This document shows, in pieces, positions 25,384 to 34,000 of a stretch of DNA of 64,000 nucleotides. The stretch covers positions 1 through 64,000 of the forward strand of contig JAIETG010000021.1 of assembly GCA_019745395.1 (NCBI GenBank), given 5' to 3'. The position numbers and the translations under genes were made by a program. The notes under the pieces are model-generated. The model was given only the letters and a program-made list of their open reading frames with translations, did no database searches and was not told the DNA's origin. Origin of the DNA: Rhabdochlamydiaceae bacterium (GTDB lineage Bacteria > Chlamydiota > Chlamydiia > Chlamydiales > Rhabdochlamydiaceae). Within the stretch, counting starts at the first letter, position 1. Each line of letters opens with the position of its first letter.

Positions 25384-27030
25384 TTATGATTCTTTGGTTA
25401 ATAGGCCTTCTAATTCTATGGAAGCAAATCGCATTAACGTTTCATGCTTTGCTTGAGCAACTACCGGTACAGATTCTTTCGCCTTAGAGGGAAGGGGGCT
25501 TGGTGGCGGGGGAGGAGAGGAAAGATTGGTCTTTGGTAGAGCCTCTATCTTTATTTCGGGGATAGGAATGTCTATAGGCGTGGCATCGGTAGCGGCAACT
25601 GTTTTCTTGGGTTCTACAGCCGCCTTGATAACGGGAGTTGCAATTGTAGTCTCGACAATTGGCGTAGGTTCAGGGCTTGCCACTTCTGAAATAGCTTCTT
25701 CTTGTATATTCTCTATAGGGTCTAACAATTTCTTTTGTTCAACAACAGTAGCAGTAATGGGGGCAGCAAGAGGTTCTTTAATAGTTTCTTGTTGAGATTT
25801 TACTGGTTCTAATGCGGCTTTTTGTTCGATTGGTGAGGGAGCTACAGGATTTACAGTCACAGGAGCTGTTGCTGTAGGAACTGTAGCAAAGGAAGAGTTT
25901 TGCATTTCTTGTAGTCTGTAAACGAGGTCCGCGGCAGATACTCGATGTTTGCTACGAAGAAGATGTAAGAGTATCATTTCTATAGATACTCTTTTAAAAG
26001 GAGTTTTACTGCTATGTTGGTACCACTCTAAGAGATAATCTAAAATATAGAGCACCTGTTCTTCTGTATAGATCTTTGCAGAGCTTTGGTAGCGTTGAAG
26101 AAGAGAGGGGTGGATTTCTGAAGTTGTTAACTTTAGCTGTATAGCTAAAATATTGCGGTAATGGTCGAGGAGACAATCTAAAAAGTAAGAGAGGTCTTTT
26201 CCTGAGGAAAAAAGAGAAGATGCCCACTGGAAAGCAATAGAAAGATTATGAGACTCGAAGGCTTTATCAAAATCAAAAAAAGGATCTTGCGGTAGTATTG
26301 CTAAAGAAGAGCAGATAGCGTCAGCCGTAAGAGGCCCTTTGGAAAAACAGAGGATCTGATCTAAGAGTGATTCTGCAACTCTCATAGATCCATCTGACAA
26401 ATTGGCTATTGTGTATAAGGCTTCTTCTTCATAAGAAAGCGATGCGTCTTTTAAGATCAAAGAAAGCTTTTGAGCAATCAGAGAGGAGGGGATTCTTTGA
26501 AGGTCAAAGCGTTGGCAGCGACTTAAGATGGTAGGAGGAATCTTATGAGGTTCTGTGGTAGCTAGGAAGAATTTTACATTTGGAGGAGGTTCTTCGAGGG
26601 TTTTTAGTAACGCGTTAAATGCTTCCTTTGTGAGCATGTGAGCTTCATCTATAATGAAGATCTTGCATCCAGAAGAGCTTGGGGCATAAATTACGCTTTC
26701 ATTGAGTTGACGCATGTCGTCGATCCCTCTATGAGAAGCTCCGTCGATTTCAAAAACGTTCAGGCTTTTTCCTTGAGAGATTTCTTGGCAGGAAGAACAT
26801 TCATTACAAGGCTCATAATCCTTAGAAAGATTTTTACAATTCAAGGCTTTGGAAAGAACTCGAGCTAGAGTGGTTTTCCCCGTTCCTCTGGTTCCGCAAA
26901 AGAGGTAGGCTTGAGCAGTTTTTTGTAATCGAAGTGCGTTTTTTAGGGTGAGGACAATCGCCTCTTGTCCTATTACGCTATCAAACGTCTGAGGCCGGTA
27001 TGCTCTGGAGAGCCCTTTGTAACTGGACAT
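25384..27030 (-). CDS. dnaX: DNA polymerase III gamma/tau subunit
   Basis: The product is 548 aa. The clamp-loader ATPase has the Walker A GTRGTGKTT near residue 46, a zinc-binding cysteine set around CNECSSC, Walker B IFIIDEAHM and the SRC motif LSRCQRF. The collar domain extends to about residue 365. Then comes a proline/alanine/valine-rich linker of about 150 residues (many PxP and EVAS-like pieces) and a short final helix. It loads the sliding clamp at the replication fork. The low-complexity tail is longer than I would expect but ordinary for the family. Confidence 0.9.
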   Translation of the reverse strand: MSSYKGLSRAYRPQTFDSVIGQEAIVLTLKNALRLQKTAQAYLFCGTRGTGKTTLARVLSKALNCKNLSKDYEPCNECSSCQEISQGKSLNVFEIDGASHRGIDDMRQLNESVIYAPSSSGCKIFIIDEAHMLTKEAFNALLKTLEEPPPNVKFFLATTEPHKIPPTILSRCQRFDLQRIPSSLIAQKLSLILKDASLSYEEEALYTIANLSDGSMRVAESLLDQILCFSKGPLTADAICSSLAILPQDPFFDFDKAFESHNLSIAFQWASSLFSSGKDLSYFLDCLLDHYRNILAIQLKLTTSEIHPSLLQRYQSSAKIYTEEQVLYILDYLLEWYQHSSKTPFKRVSIEMILLHLLRSKHRVSAADLVYRLQEMQNSSFATVPTATAPVTVNPVAPSPIEQKAALEPVKSQQETIKEPLAAPITATVVEQKKLLDPIENIQEEAISEVASPEPTPIVETTIATPVIKAAVEPKKTVAATDATPIDIPIPEIKIEALPKTNLSSPPPPPSPLPSKAKESVPVVAQAKHETLMRFASIELEGLLTKES

Positions 27031-27244
27031 AGATAAATCTCTTTTTGAAAAATGGTCCTCTTAAGATAAAAGTATAGAAAAAAAGAAGGAAAATTCTAAA
27101 GGAAAATCGCAAAATCTTCGAGAGAATCTCTGGTGTGTGTGTATTTTTTTTAAAACTATTTGCTGTTAAGGGCTCTTGTTTTAAAAGAAAAGAGGGAGCA
27201 ACATGAGGGTATGTTCTAGTAAAGAATAGGGTGTTTTAACGTAG

Positions 27245-29371
27245 ATGAAAGATTCGACAGAAAAAGATTCTTTACCTCAGGAAGGCCGGAAAAAATGGCT
27301 GAGCGTAAAAGGCCTTGGGTGGCGCATATTCATGGGCCTTACCTTTACCATTATTTTGACTGTGTTTTTGCAGATGCGAGAAGTGCGCGTAGAAATGGTG
27401 GAAACAGATTCCATTTCTAAGCAGTATGTTGTTGCTCAAATCGATTTTGAATTTCCCGATGATGCTAAGACGGAGTTTTTGCAGCAGCAGGCAATGCAAG
27501 ATGTGGGGACTATCTATCGCTTTGACAGTAAAGAGATTGAAAAAGCAAGTCATGAATTTGAGGAGTTTTTAGCCAGTAATCAAGGTTGGCGAAAAAAACT
27601 TCCAGAAGCGACTTTTGAAGAGTTTTATGAGTATGCAGAATCTTTTGAAGATTTTCTTTTAGAAACGCGGTTTTCTGATGAGCGGACAATTCGTAAGCTG
27701 CAGGAAGCGGATGTTGTTTTTGATCCCTATTTCTTAGTTCCCATTCAAGAGTCTGACAAATTTCCGGCTATTCCAAGTCCCTATTGGGCAAGTGTAAAAG
27801 ATCACATATTTCAACCAGAAATTCGACAAACTCCCATGGCCTCTTACATCCTGGAGTTTTTTGAAAAAAAAGAATGGATATTACAAAAAGACCTAAGCTT
27901 AGAAAAAAAGCTTAAGCAAGTAGCTCAAGATAGAATCCCTCAACAGTATACGTTAATAAAATCTGGAACGATGATCTTAGAGCCTGGTGAGAAAATTTCT
28001 GTAAAGCATATTACGATGTTGCAATCGATGAAAAATGCCCTAGCATCTCCTCATCATCTTGGAGCACCTCTTTCTGTTTTGGGAAGTTTTTTACTATCCT
28101 TGATCATCACTTTTTTAATGGGGGTCTACCTCAATTTCTACTACAAGGATGTTTTTTATTCCTTGAGACGGCTAGCTCTTCTTTCTGTCGTATCTGTTTT
28201 AACCTTAGTTTTATCCAAAGCTGCGGAGTATTTACTTCTCTATAAAGGATATAATCTCATAGAAGTGATCAGGTACCCCTTGATTGTTCCTTTTGCTTCT
28301 TTGCCTCTTTGCGTATTGCTAGGACCTCGTATTGCTTTATTTTTCTCCATCTTTCTTTCGATCATCATTAGTTTTGGTCTCTCTATTGAGTATGAGCCTT
28401 TTTTAATCTTAAACTTGATTGGATCGATTTGCACCATTATGTTTTCTCGTAATCTCCACAAACGAAAAGATGTTTTTGAAGTATGTGGCAAGGTGTGGAT
28501 CTGCACGATTCCTGTGCTTTTTGCTTTTCATTTGATGGCAAATGAATTAGGAAATATCAATCAGATTACGGATCTGATGTCGACATTTGGCTGCCTTACC
28601 ATTACAGCAATTATTGTAGTAGGACTCCTTCCTATGTTTGAAACTCTCTTCAAAATCATGACAGAGATGACTCTCATGGAGTTTATGGATCCGAATAATG
28701 AACTTCTACGTCGTTTGAGCCTAGAGGCTCCAGGCACGTATCAACATTCTTTAGTGGTAGGGAATTTTGCAGAGGTTGCAGCAAGGTCCATAGGTGCTAA
28801 CCATCTTTTTTGTCGTGTAGCAACCTTGTATCATGATGTGGGAAAACTTTTTAATCCTCACTATTTTACAGAAAATCAGCTCGGAGGATTTAACATCCAC
28901 CAACTTTTGACTCCTTTAGAGTCCGCTCATGTGATTATTGCTCATGTGCAAGAAGGGGAGATTTTAGGGAAAAAATACCATCTTCCAGAAAGTTTTATCG
29001 ATGTGATCCGAGAGCATCATGGAACAACCCTTGTCTACTTTTTTTACTGTAAACAGATCGAGCAAATGGGGGGAGATGCTTCTAAAGTTAATCCCAAACT
29101 CTTCCGTTATCAAGGCCCCAAACCTCGCACGAAAGAGTCTGCTTTGATTATGCTCGCAGATTCTATAGAAGCTGCTTCTCGCAGTTTGGATGAAGTAACT
29201 GAAGAGAGTGTAACGGAAATGGTTGATAAGCTGATTACAGAAAAGTCAGGAGAAGGGCAGTTCGATGAATGCCCAATCACTTTTGAAGAGCTTAGCACCG
29301 TAAAAAAAGCTATCGTTAAAGCTTTACTAGTTACGCGCCATCTGCGCGTTAAATATCCTGCTAAACCTTAA
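27245..29371 (+). CDS. PgpH-like 7TMR-HD membrane phosphohydrolase
   Basis: The product is 708 aa. One membrane helix near residue 30 leads to an extracytoplasmic domain (residues ~50-265), then a seven-helix membrane region (~270-455) and a cytoplasmic HD domain: TYQHSLVVGN, LYHDVGKLFNP (the HD pair) and IREHHGTTLVYFF. This is the architecture of PgpH, which hydrolyses c-di-AMP in Firmicutes. Chlamydiae make c-di-AMP, so the same role is inferred. Start codon support is weak (GTAG before ATG). Confidence 0.8.
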   Translation: MKDSTEKDSLPQEGRKKWLSVKGLGWRIFMGLTFTIILTVFLQMREVRVEMVETDSISKQYVVAQIDFEFPDDAKTEFLQQQAMQDVGTIYRFDSKEIEKASHEFEEFLASNQGWRKKLPEATFEEFYEYAESFEDFLLETRFSDERTIRKLQEADVVFDPYFLVPIQESDKFPAIPSPYWASVKDHIFQPEIRQTPMASYILEFFEKKEWILQKDLSLEKKLKQVAQDRIPQQYTLIKSGTMILEPGEKISVKHITMLQSMKNALASPHHLGAPLSVLGSFLLSLIITFLMGVYLNFYYKDVFYSLRRLALLSVVSVLTLVLSKAAEYLLLYKGYNLIEVIRYPLIVPFASLPLCVLLGPRIALFFSIFLSIIISFGLSIEYEPFLILNLIGSICTIMFSRNLHKRKDVFEVCGKVWICTIPVLFAFHLMANELGNINQITDLMSTFGCLTITAIIVVGLLPMFETLFKIMTEMTLMEFMDPNNELLRRLSLEAPGTYQHSLVVGNFAEVAARSIGANHLFCRVATLYHDVGKLFNPHYFTENQLGGFNIHQLLTPLESAHVIIAHVQEGEILGKKYHLPESFIDVIREHHGTTLVYFFYCKQIEQMGGDASKVNPKLFRYQGPKPRTKESALIMLADSIEAASRSLDEVTEESVTEMVDKLITEKSGEGQFDECPITFEELSTVKKAIVKALLVTRHLRVKYPAKP

Positions 29372-29395
29372 ATTATGGGCCTCTAGGTAAAGTTT

Positions 29396-29468
29396 CAAAT
29401 AGCCTCTCTTTAGGAGGCTATCTTGCATTTCACGGATTTACCAATCTTTTTTGTTTGCAGAAGGGCGT
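29396..29468. repeat. Duplicated 3' end, copy A: hairpin and coding tail
   Basis: This segment resembles 30317-30389. Both contain an AGCCTC/GAGGCT hairpin (here ATAGCCTC 29399-29406 and GAGGCTAT 29414-29421), then a minus-strand stop codon preceded by codons for Asp-Trp. The minus-strand frame here reads KKRPSANKKDW-stop (stop at 29438-29440), matching SSINTKDW-stop in copy B. The hairpin may end transcription from either side. Confidence 0.55.
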
Positions 29469-29493
29469 TTTTTGGTTTGGAACAACAAATGTT

Positions 29494-30135
29494 CTAAAGT
29501 TCGCTCATGATCACCTCGAACTCAGGGTCTTCTATTCCCTCACCTTGTTGAAATGCTTCTAACGATAACTGAAAAGGCAAATCCCCGGTCTGTGTTATAT
29601 AAGCGTAAAAGTCGCCATTCTTCTTTACGTTTTCTGCAGAGGGAGGCGTGCCTTTGTATTGAACCGTAACTGATACTATAATAGGTTGACCATCGGGTCC
29701 AGTAAGTGTATGGCTTTTGTCCGCGTCGTATACGGTAAAATTGTATACAAAAAATGCACCCTCTGCAGAAAACATAAGGTGGGTAGGATTTTCATCATCT
29801 AACAAGCCGGTCGGCTGTCGACACATTTCTGAATCGCATGGGCATCCTTTGTATCCAGGTAAAACACTTGATGCTGTGGGAACTGTTGTATTATCACATG
29901 AGTGACCATAGTGTAGAACTATTTGACCATTTGAACAATTTTTTCCACTAGTGCATGATTGCTGTGTACTATACGTGAAAAGACCATATTGGGACACATC
30001 GTCTGACCATATGTCAAGGATAAGAGAAACTGACGGCGATTGATCCGGGGGAAGACTGCTGTTTGCAAAAGCCGAAATCCCCAAATTAAAACCTAAACCC
30101 AATAAAAAAAATGTTAAAAACGCAAGCCTACTCAT
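29494..30135 (-). CDS. Cysteine-rich secreted protein, probably frameshifted near its C-terminus
   Basis: The product is 213 aa. AGGAGG precedes the ATG. Residues 1-24 are a signal peptide ending SAFA. The mature part has about eight cysteines (CTSGKNC, SCDN, CPCDSEMC), so disulfides in an oxidising compartment are likely. The second half (FSAEGAFFVYNFTV, VSVTVQYKGTPPS) is homologous to the broken gene at 33231. Translation stops at TAG 29494-29496, but an overlapping frame open from about 29519 continues HERTLEHLLFQTKKRPSANK and KDW to a stop at 29438. That tail resembles the end of the protein at 30359, so a single indel near 29497-29520 may have trimmed about 25 residues. Function unknown. 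Confidence 0.6.
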   Translation of the reverse strand: MSRLAFLTFFLLGLGFNLGISAFANSSLPPDQSPSVSLILDIWSDDVSQYGLFTYSTQQSCTSGKNCSNGQIVLHYGHSCDNTTVPTASSVLPGYKGCPCDSEMCRQPTGLLDDENPTHLMFSAEGAFFVYNFTVYDADKSHTLTGPDGQPIIVSVTVQYKGTPPSAENVKKNGDFYAYITQTGDLPFQLSLEAFQQGEGIEDPEFEVIMSEL

Positions 30136-30316
30136 AAATCCTCCTAGTAAATATTGTGAATATTATTATTTATTTAAATTTTAAAGCTCTCTCATATTAT
30201 TAACGTAACTTTAATTGCATTGGATAAAATATTTAATTTGAATTTTTATTCGTCTTTCATAATTTCATGCTTGTTTTTATGCTTTTTATTTTTAAATTAC
30301 TTGTTCTATTATCCTT

Positions 30317-30389
30317 TGAAATAGCCTCTTTTTAAGAGGCTCTTTTGCTTTTTACTATTTACCAATCCTTTGTATTTATAGAACTCTTT
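30317..30389. repeat. Duplicated 3' end, copy B: hairpin and coding tail
   Basis: This partner of the segment at 29396-29468 carries the hairpin AGCCTCTT/AAGAGGCT (about 30323-30342) and the last codons of the next gene. The order hairpin, spacer, stop codon, Trp-Asp-Lys codons is the same in both. On the plus strand the hairpin is followed by CTTTTGCTTTTT. Confidence 0.5.
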
Positions 30390-30712
30390 TGGGTAGAGGT
30401 AGCCTCTGTCACATGTACGGGTTGATTAATTGTCTGGCTCCACGCCTTGCCTTCGTTGTTAGTTTGTGTTACTGAGCAAATAACGTTGTAGTCTCCAGGC
30501 TCTTTAAATTGAAATTCTAGAGAACTTCCATCTTCGGACATCCAAGCATTTGGCTGTGGGCACCAGCTATAGTAAGTGCTGGTAATGTTATTCGTGTCGA
30601 AGCCTCCTATAACTTGTACTGTAAAAATAAATATAGTTTCCGTAGTTCCTTTTGCTTTTGGAACAACTGTACCTGTGATCATACTTACTTGTGGATTTTC
30701 TCTGTCTTTCAT
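30359..30712 (-). CDS. Small PKD/Ig-like domain protein
   Basis: The product is 117 aa. The pattern of strands, ending FKEPGDYNVICSVTQTNNEG and then VHVTEA, matches the PKD/Ig-like beta-sandwich, which usually mediates surface or extracellular binding. There is no signal peptide at the chosen start; AAGGAA precedes the ATG at about eight bases. The C-terminus SSINTKDW matches an out-of-frame tail next to the gene at 29494. The cysteines are few (two). Secretion by a non-Sec route is possible. Confidence 0.5.
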   Translation of the reverse strand: MKDRENPQVSMITGTVVPKAKGTTETIFIFTVQVIGGFDTNNITSTYYSWCPQPNAWMSEDGSSLEFQFKEPGDYNVICSVTQTNNEGKAWSQTINQPVHVTEATSTQKSSINTKDW

Positions 30713-31344
30713 AACCCATTCCTTGTTTTTATGTTTTTTGAATTGTTTTAGATTTGATGGTTATTACATTTTTATATTGAGTTATTTAATTTAATTGAGT
30801 CTATGTTTTTTTGTTTTTTTCTGTAAGCTCTTGCAATTTAGATGTCAACGGAGTGGTATGTGTTAATTTTGTCTTAAAGTAATTTGATTTTTTTGTTGTG
30901 AGTTGATGTGTTTTAATTGATTAATAGAAGTTTTTATTCTGACTGCAGCTTGGAGTTGTATACAATTTTTGAATCTTTAAAGACGCTCATAGGGATTGCT
31001 TTCAACCTGAAAAAGACAATTTTTTTGCTTGTTCAAAAAATAGAATGAGGATCTGTAGCCTTGATTAACGCAAATTGGATCCTATCTTATTTTCATACAA
31101 AAAACAGTCTATCTCTGTGTGTTGGACAACTAGGTAATAAAATTACAATTTCACATGGGAAATTCGCAAGTTGTTGATATTCAGTGCTTTTTTTGTTGAT
31201 TTTTCTTTTGGGCTTCTTCTTTAAGATTTAAAAAAGTTTTGCATGACATTTAATGATAGTTGTTTGTGTTAGGTAATTAATTAAATGTGTTGACAATTGT
31301 TTTTTTCAATTAAAGAATGAATTAAAGATTTGTTGGCGGTATTT
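30713..31344. other. AT-rich intergenic region with a possible promoter
   Basis: About 630 bases lie between two divergent genes. I see no coding frame or RNA. TTGACA at 31290-31295 is a perfect -35 box, with TAAAGA 15 bases further as a weak -10, which may serve the zeta-toxin-like gene. Long A/T runs dominate the rest. Confidence 0.35.
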
Positions 31345-32301
31345 ATGAAAGAAGAATCTCCGTTTTTTTTTGACATAGAACGATTTTATAATGCGAAATT
31401 CAAATATCCATTAGAAAGAGAGAGTTTAGAAAATTATTTGTCAGGAACAGCTTTTGGGCGTTCTCAAGAGTACTCGGTAAAGGAACAAAACGATTTATAT
31501 GCGGATATCCGAGATATTTATAACAATGTAATTTCGGGCTTAAATATAAAATCCCCCCCTTCAAAACGTTTTGCGGTTATAACTGCGGGAGCTCCAGGTT
31601 CGGGTAAAACAACGGTGCTTAGACAACACCTGAAAGAAAACATATCAAAAGGAATGAACTACGCATATGTTTGCCATGACGATGTTTGTTTAAGGAATCT
31701 TAGGAGAACTTTTCAAAAAGATATAGAAAGTTGTGATCAATCAACAGCTTCGAGACGAGCTATTTATAACAAGTGGAAGCCAGCATCCCATGGAGCTTGT
31801 CATTTGATTCTTCAAAATCTAATCGAAGATAAATGTAATTTTTATTTTGGAACAACCTCTGCAAGACCTTTTGCGAAATTTTTTTTAGAATTTTTAAAAG
31901 CTCAAGAATATCACATCAAATTACTTCATGTAACAGCTCCAGATGATGTTCGCTGGGAATCAGTTCAGGAGAGAAATAAAACATTTATCCACGCTGCAGA
32001 ACCTCAAGTAAAAGAAGATGGATTTTTGCTGCCGCAACAAATGAATCAAGTATTTCTTGCCTATGCGGACGAAATTGAATTTTACTACCGCAAAGGCGTT
32101 GAGGAAAAGGCTAAATTAGCTGCTACTTGGACTAGGAATATCTCCTCTTTAGAACCCTTAGGCACCTTACGGATCATTTTGCCTAATGAGTATGCAGAGA
32201 TTAAAAAAAATCATAATGCCGTTATAAAAACGTTAAACCGTCCAGATCTAGATTGGGAAAATTCTCTTGAAAAAAGAGCAAATATTTTTGATTGCTTTTA
32301 A
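31345..32301 (+). CDS. Zeta-toxin-like P-loop kinase
   Basis: The product is 318 aa from ATG 31345 (a TTG at 31330 would add five residues). It has a Walker A GAPGSGKTTVLRQH near residue 85, the following HDDV where zeta toxins have a catalytic aspartate, and a later segment FGTTSARPFAKFFLEFLKAQ / IKLLHVTAPDDVRWESVQERN that fits the zeta fold. Zeta toxins phosphorylate UDP-N-acetylglucosamine and are usually held by an epsilon antitoxin; no epsilon-like gene is adjacent. A solitary kinase or a secreted effector is possible. It lies in the accessory patch of decayed genes. Confidence 0.55.
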   Translation: MKEESPFFFDIERFYNAKFKYPLERESLENYLSGTAFGRSQEYSVKEQNDLYADIRDIYNNVISGLNIKSPPSKRFAVITAGAPGSGKTTVLRQHLKENISKGMNYAYVCHDDVCLRNLRRTFQKDIESCDQSTASRRAIYNKWKPASHGACHLILQNLIEDKCNFYFGTTSARPFAKFFLEFLKAQEYHIKLLHVTAPDDVRWESVQERNKTFIHAAEPQVKEDGFLLPQQMNQVFLAYADEIEFYYRKGVEEKAKLAATWTRNISSLEPLGTLRIILPNEYAEIKKNHNAVIKTLNRPDLDWENSLEKRANIFDCF

Positions 32302-32454
32302 GGTTTGTTTTTTCTGCATCCACTAAAACGATCACATGAGTTTGGAAATGGAGAAGTTTGTTAATTAATAATTTTAATGTCGTAATTTCCTGTAAGTGAA
32401 ATGATTGCATTTTCTCAATTGTGTGAAAAATAATTTGTTTTTAGGGGGTGTTTT

Positions 32455-33174
32455 ATGAAGTCGTGTATGTTCTTCATTTTTTTCTTCATGAGCTTTTGGG
32501 GGAGTTTTGAGCTTTTTTCTAGTCCTCCTCCTCAGTCAATGAACTTTGCTTCGTTGTCTTTTGGGAAACAGGTTAAAGAAACATATTCCAACGATAATGG
32601 TGAGGACAATCATCTAACGCAGGATTGTTGGTTGCAAATGCCTGCGGCGACTTATTCTACTATCGATTTTGCGCAGTGGCTTATGAAATGCCAGTGCAAC
32701 ATAAATGCGTGTCTGCAAGCTGAGGAAAAAGCCTCTTCGGATGCCACTTGGGCGATGCAGTATGAGTATCCAGAGCTTCAGCCTGGAACGGCTGAATATG
32801 ATGCGCAATATCAAGATCTATATAATCTGTACTATGAGCAAGCTAATACATCTGAAGATTTTTATTACCAATGTATGCAATCTGCTTTATCAAACGTGAT
32901 GTATGTGGAGCAAACTCTCACGGATGTATTTGGACTCTCATTCCCATCTAGTGCAAAAATCACAGTTTCCCATCCTACTCCAACTTCAACTCAGCTAGAT
33001 ACTGCTACGACTCAGTCTTTGCTAACCCCATCCTGTGCTTTGACTACTAACCCTGGGATTCCTAGGGAGCTTCCTGTAGGCACTAAGATTTCTGTAACGA
33101 TCGATGCTGATGGATCCAAAATAATAAAATTTACGATTCCAAATGTAGAATATACTTATGAACCGTGTGAGTAA
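32455..33174 (+). CDS. Secreted protein of unknown family
   Basis: The product is 239 aa. AGGGGG precedes the ATG. A signal peptide is clear (MKSCMFFIFFFMSFWGSFE). The mature part has cysteines at QDCWLQ, KCQCNINAC, YYQC and near the C-terminus, a tyrosine-rich acidic segment near residue 110-130, and a threonine/serine/proline-rich stretch from about 170. The final third (VGTKISVTIDADGSKIIKF) looks like beta-strands. It is followed closely by the broken Cys-rich gene at 33231 and may share its transcript. I do not recognise the family. Confidence 0.6.
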   Translation: MKSCMFFIFFFMSFWGSFELFSSPPPQSMNFASLSFGKQVKETYSNDNGEDNHLTQDCWLQMPAATYSTIDFAQWLMKCQCNINACLQAEEKASSDATWAMQYEYPELQPGTAEYDAQYQDLYNLYYEQANTSEDFYYQCMQSALSNVMYVEQTLTDVFGLSFPSSAKITVSHPTPTSTQLDTATTQSLLTPSCALTTNPGIPRELPVGTKISVTIDADGSKIIKFTIPNVEYTYEPCE

Positions 33175-33230
33175 GTTTTTGTGATTATGTTTATTTTTTT
33201 AAAAAATTTTATTATGATAAATGTGTTTTT

Positions 33231-33866
33231 ATGCGAAGAGTTTTATTTTCAGTTCTTTGTTTGGTGAGTTTTGGTTTGTGGATATCTTTTCAACAAGAAG
33301 TATTTGGATAGACAACGTCTTCCTATCCCTATTCATCTTTTGTTCAAAATGGTTCTGCAACGTCTCGATATGACTACACTTTAACTTTTGTCGTGCTGAC
33401 GTGCCCTGTTTGTTACGGTGGAGAATACTATCTCCCTAATGGTTCTACTATTTGCGCAATGCCTGAATCGGCAGGCGCAACTGCAATTCCCGGACCTTGT
33501 AGTTCCTCTTGTTCGAGCTGCTGTAGTCAATCTGGTAATTACCCATTTTGCTCTTTATTATCCCCTGGTGATATCCAAAGTGTGCTATTTTCCGAGAGTG
33601 GTGCGTGGATTGTATTGGAGTATACTTTATCTTTAAATGGCATTACCGTTCAGGGGGAAGATATACAGGAGGGGAAAGAAGAGCCCGTTTTAGTGTCGGT
33701 TACGATCCAATATGGAGGCACTCCACAAAGTGGGAGCGTAAGCAATGAGGTTTTTTTCGCTTCTTATAATGCAAGCGATTGGGGTGCTTTACCAGCTGGT
33801 GCATCTGTTAGTTTAACTCCAATTACCGGAGGCGGGTTTTCACTAGTATATCATCCAGGCTCGTGA
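33231..33866 (+). pseudogene. Cysteine-rich secreted protein gene, interrupted by TAG after the signal peptide
   Basis: ATG 33231 starts a signal peptide (RRVLFSVLCLVSFGLWISF) that reaches EVFG and then TAG at 33309-33311. The same frame is open from there to TGA 33864-33866, so the whole locus would encode 211 residues, almost exactly the 213 of the homolog at 29494. The second half matches that homolog: VLFSESGAWIVLEYTLS and VSVTIQYGGTPQSG. The mature part is very Cys-rich (CSSSCSSCCSQ). Loss by nonsense mutation is likeliest; translation from inside would lack the export signal. Confidence 0.7.
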
Positions 33867-33958
33867 TTGTTTTGTCCTATATAGAGCTTATTTGGCTGTT
33901 TTGAGAAAAATGCAAGATGCTGAGGGAATTAAAAGTAGTAAGTATTTCAGGAATATTG

Positions 33959-33993
33959 GCTGACAGACTTGATGGCAAATTGTCAGCTTTTTT
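33959..33993 (+). terminator. Rho-independent terminator between convergent genes
   Basis: GCTGACA (33959-33965) pairs with TGTCAGC (33981-33987) and six T residues follow at 33988-33993. It fits the end of the plus-strand secreted-protein genes, facing the SDR gene that ends at 34001. Confidence 0.65.
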
Positions 33994-34000
33994 GCGAATT

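Noticed and set aside
25384-27030. Programmed frameshift in dnaX producing a gamma form
   Set aside because: I saw no A6-type slippery heptamer with a following stem at the expected position in the collar region.
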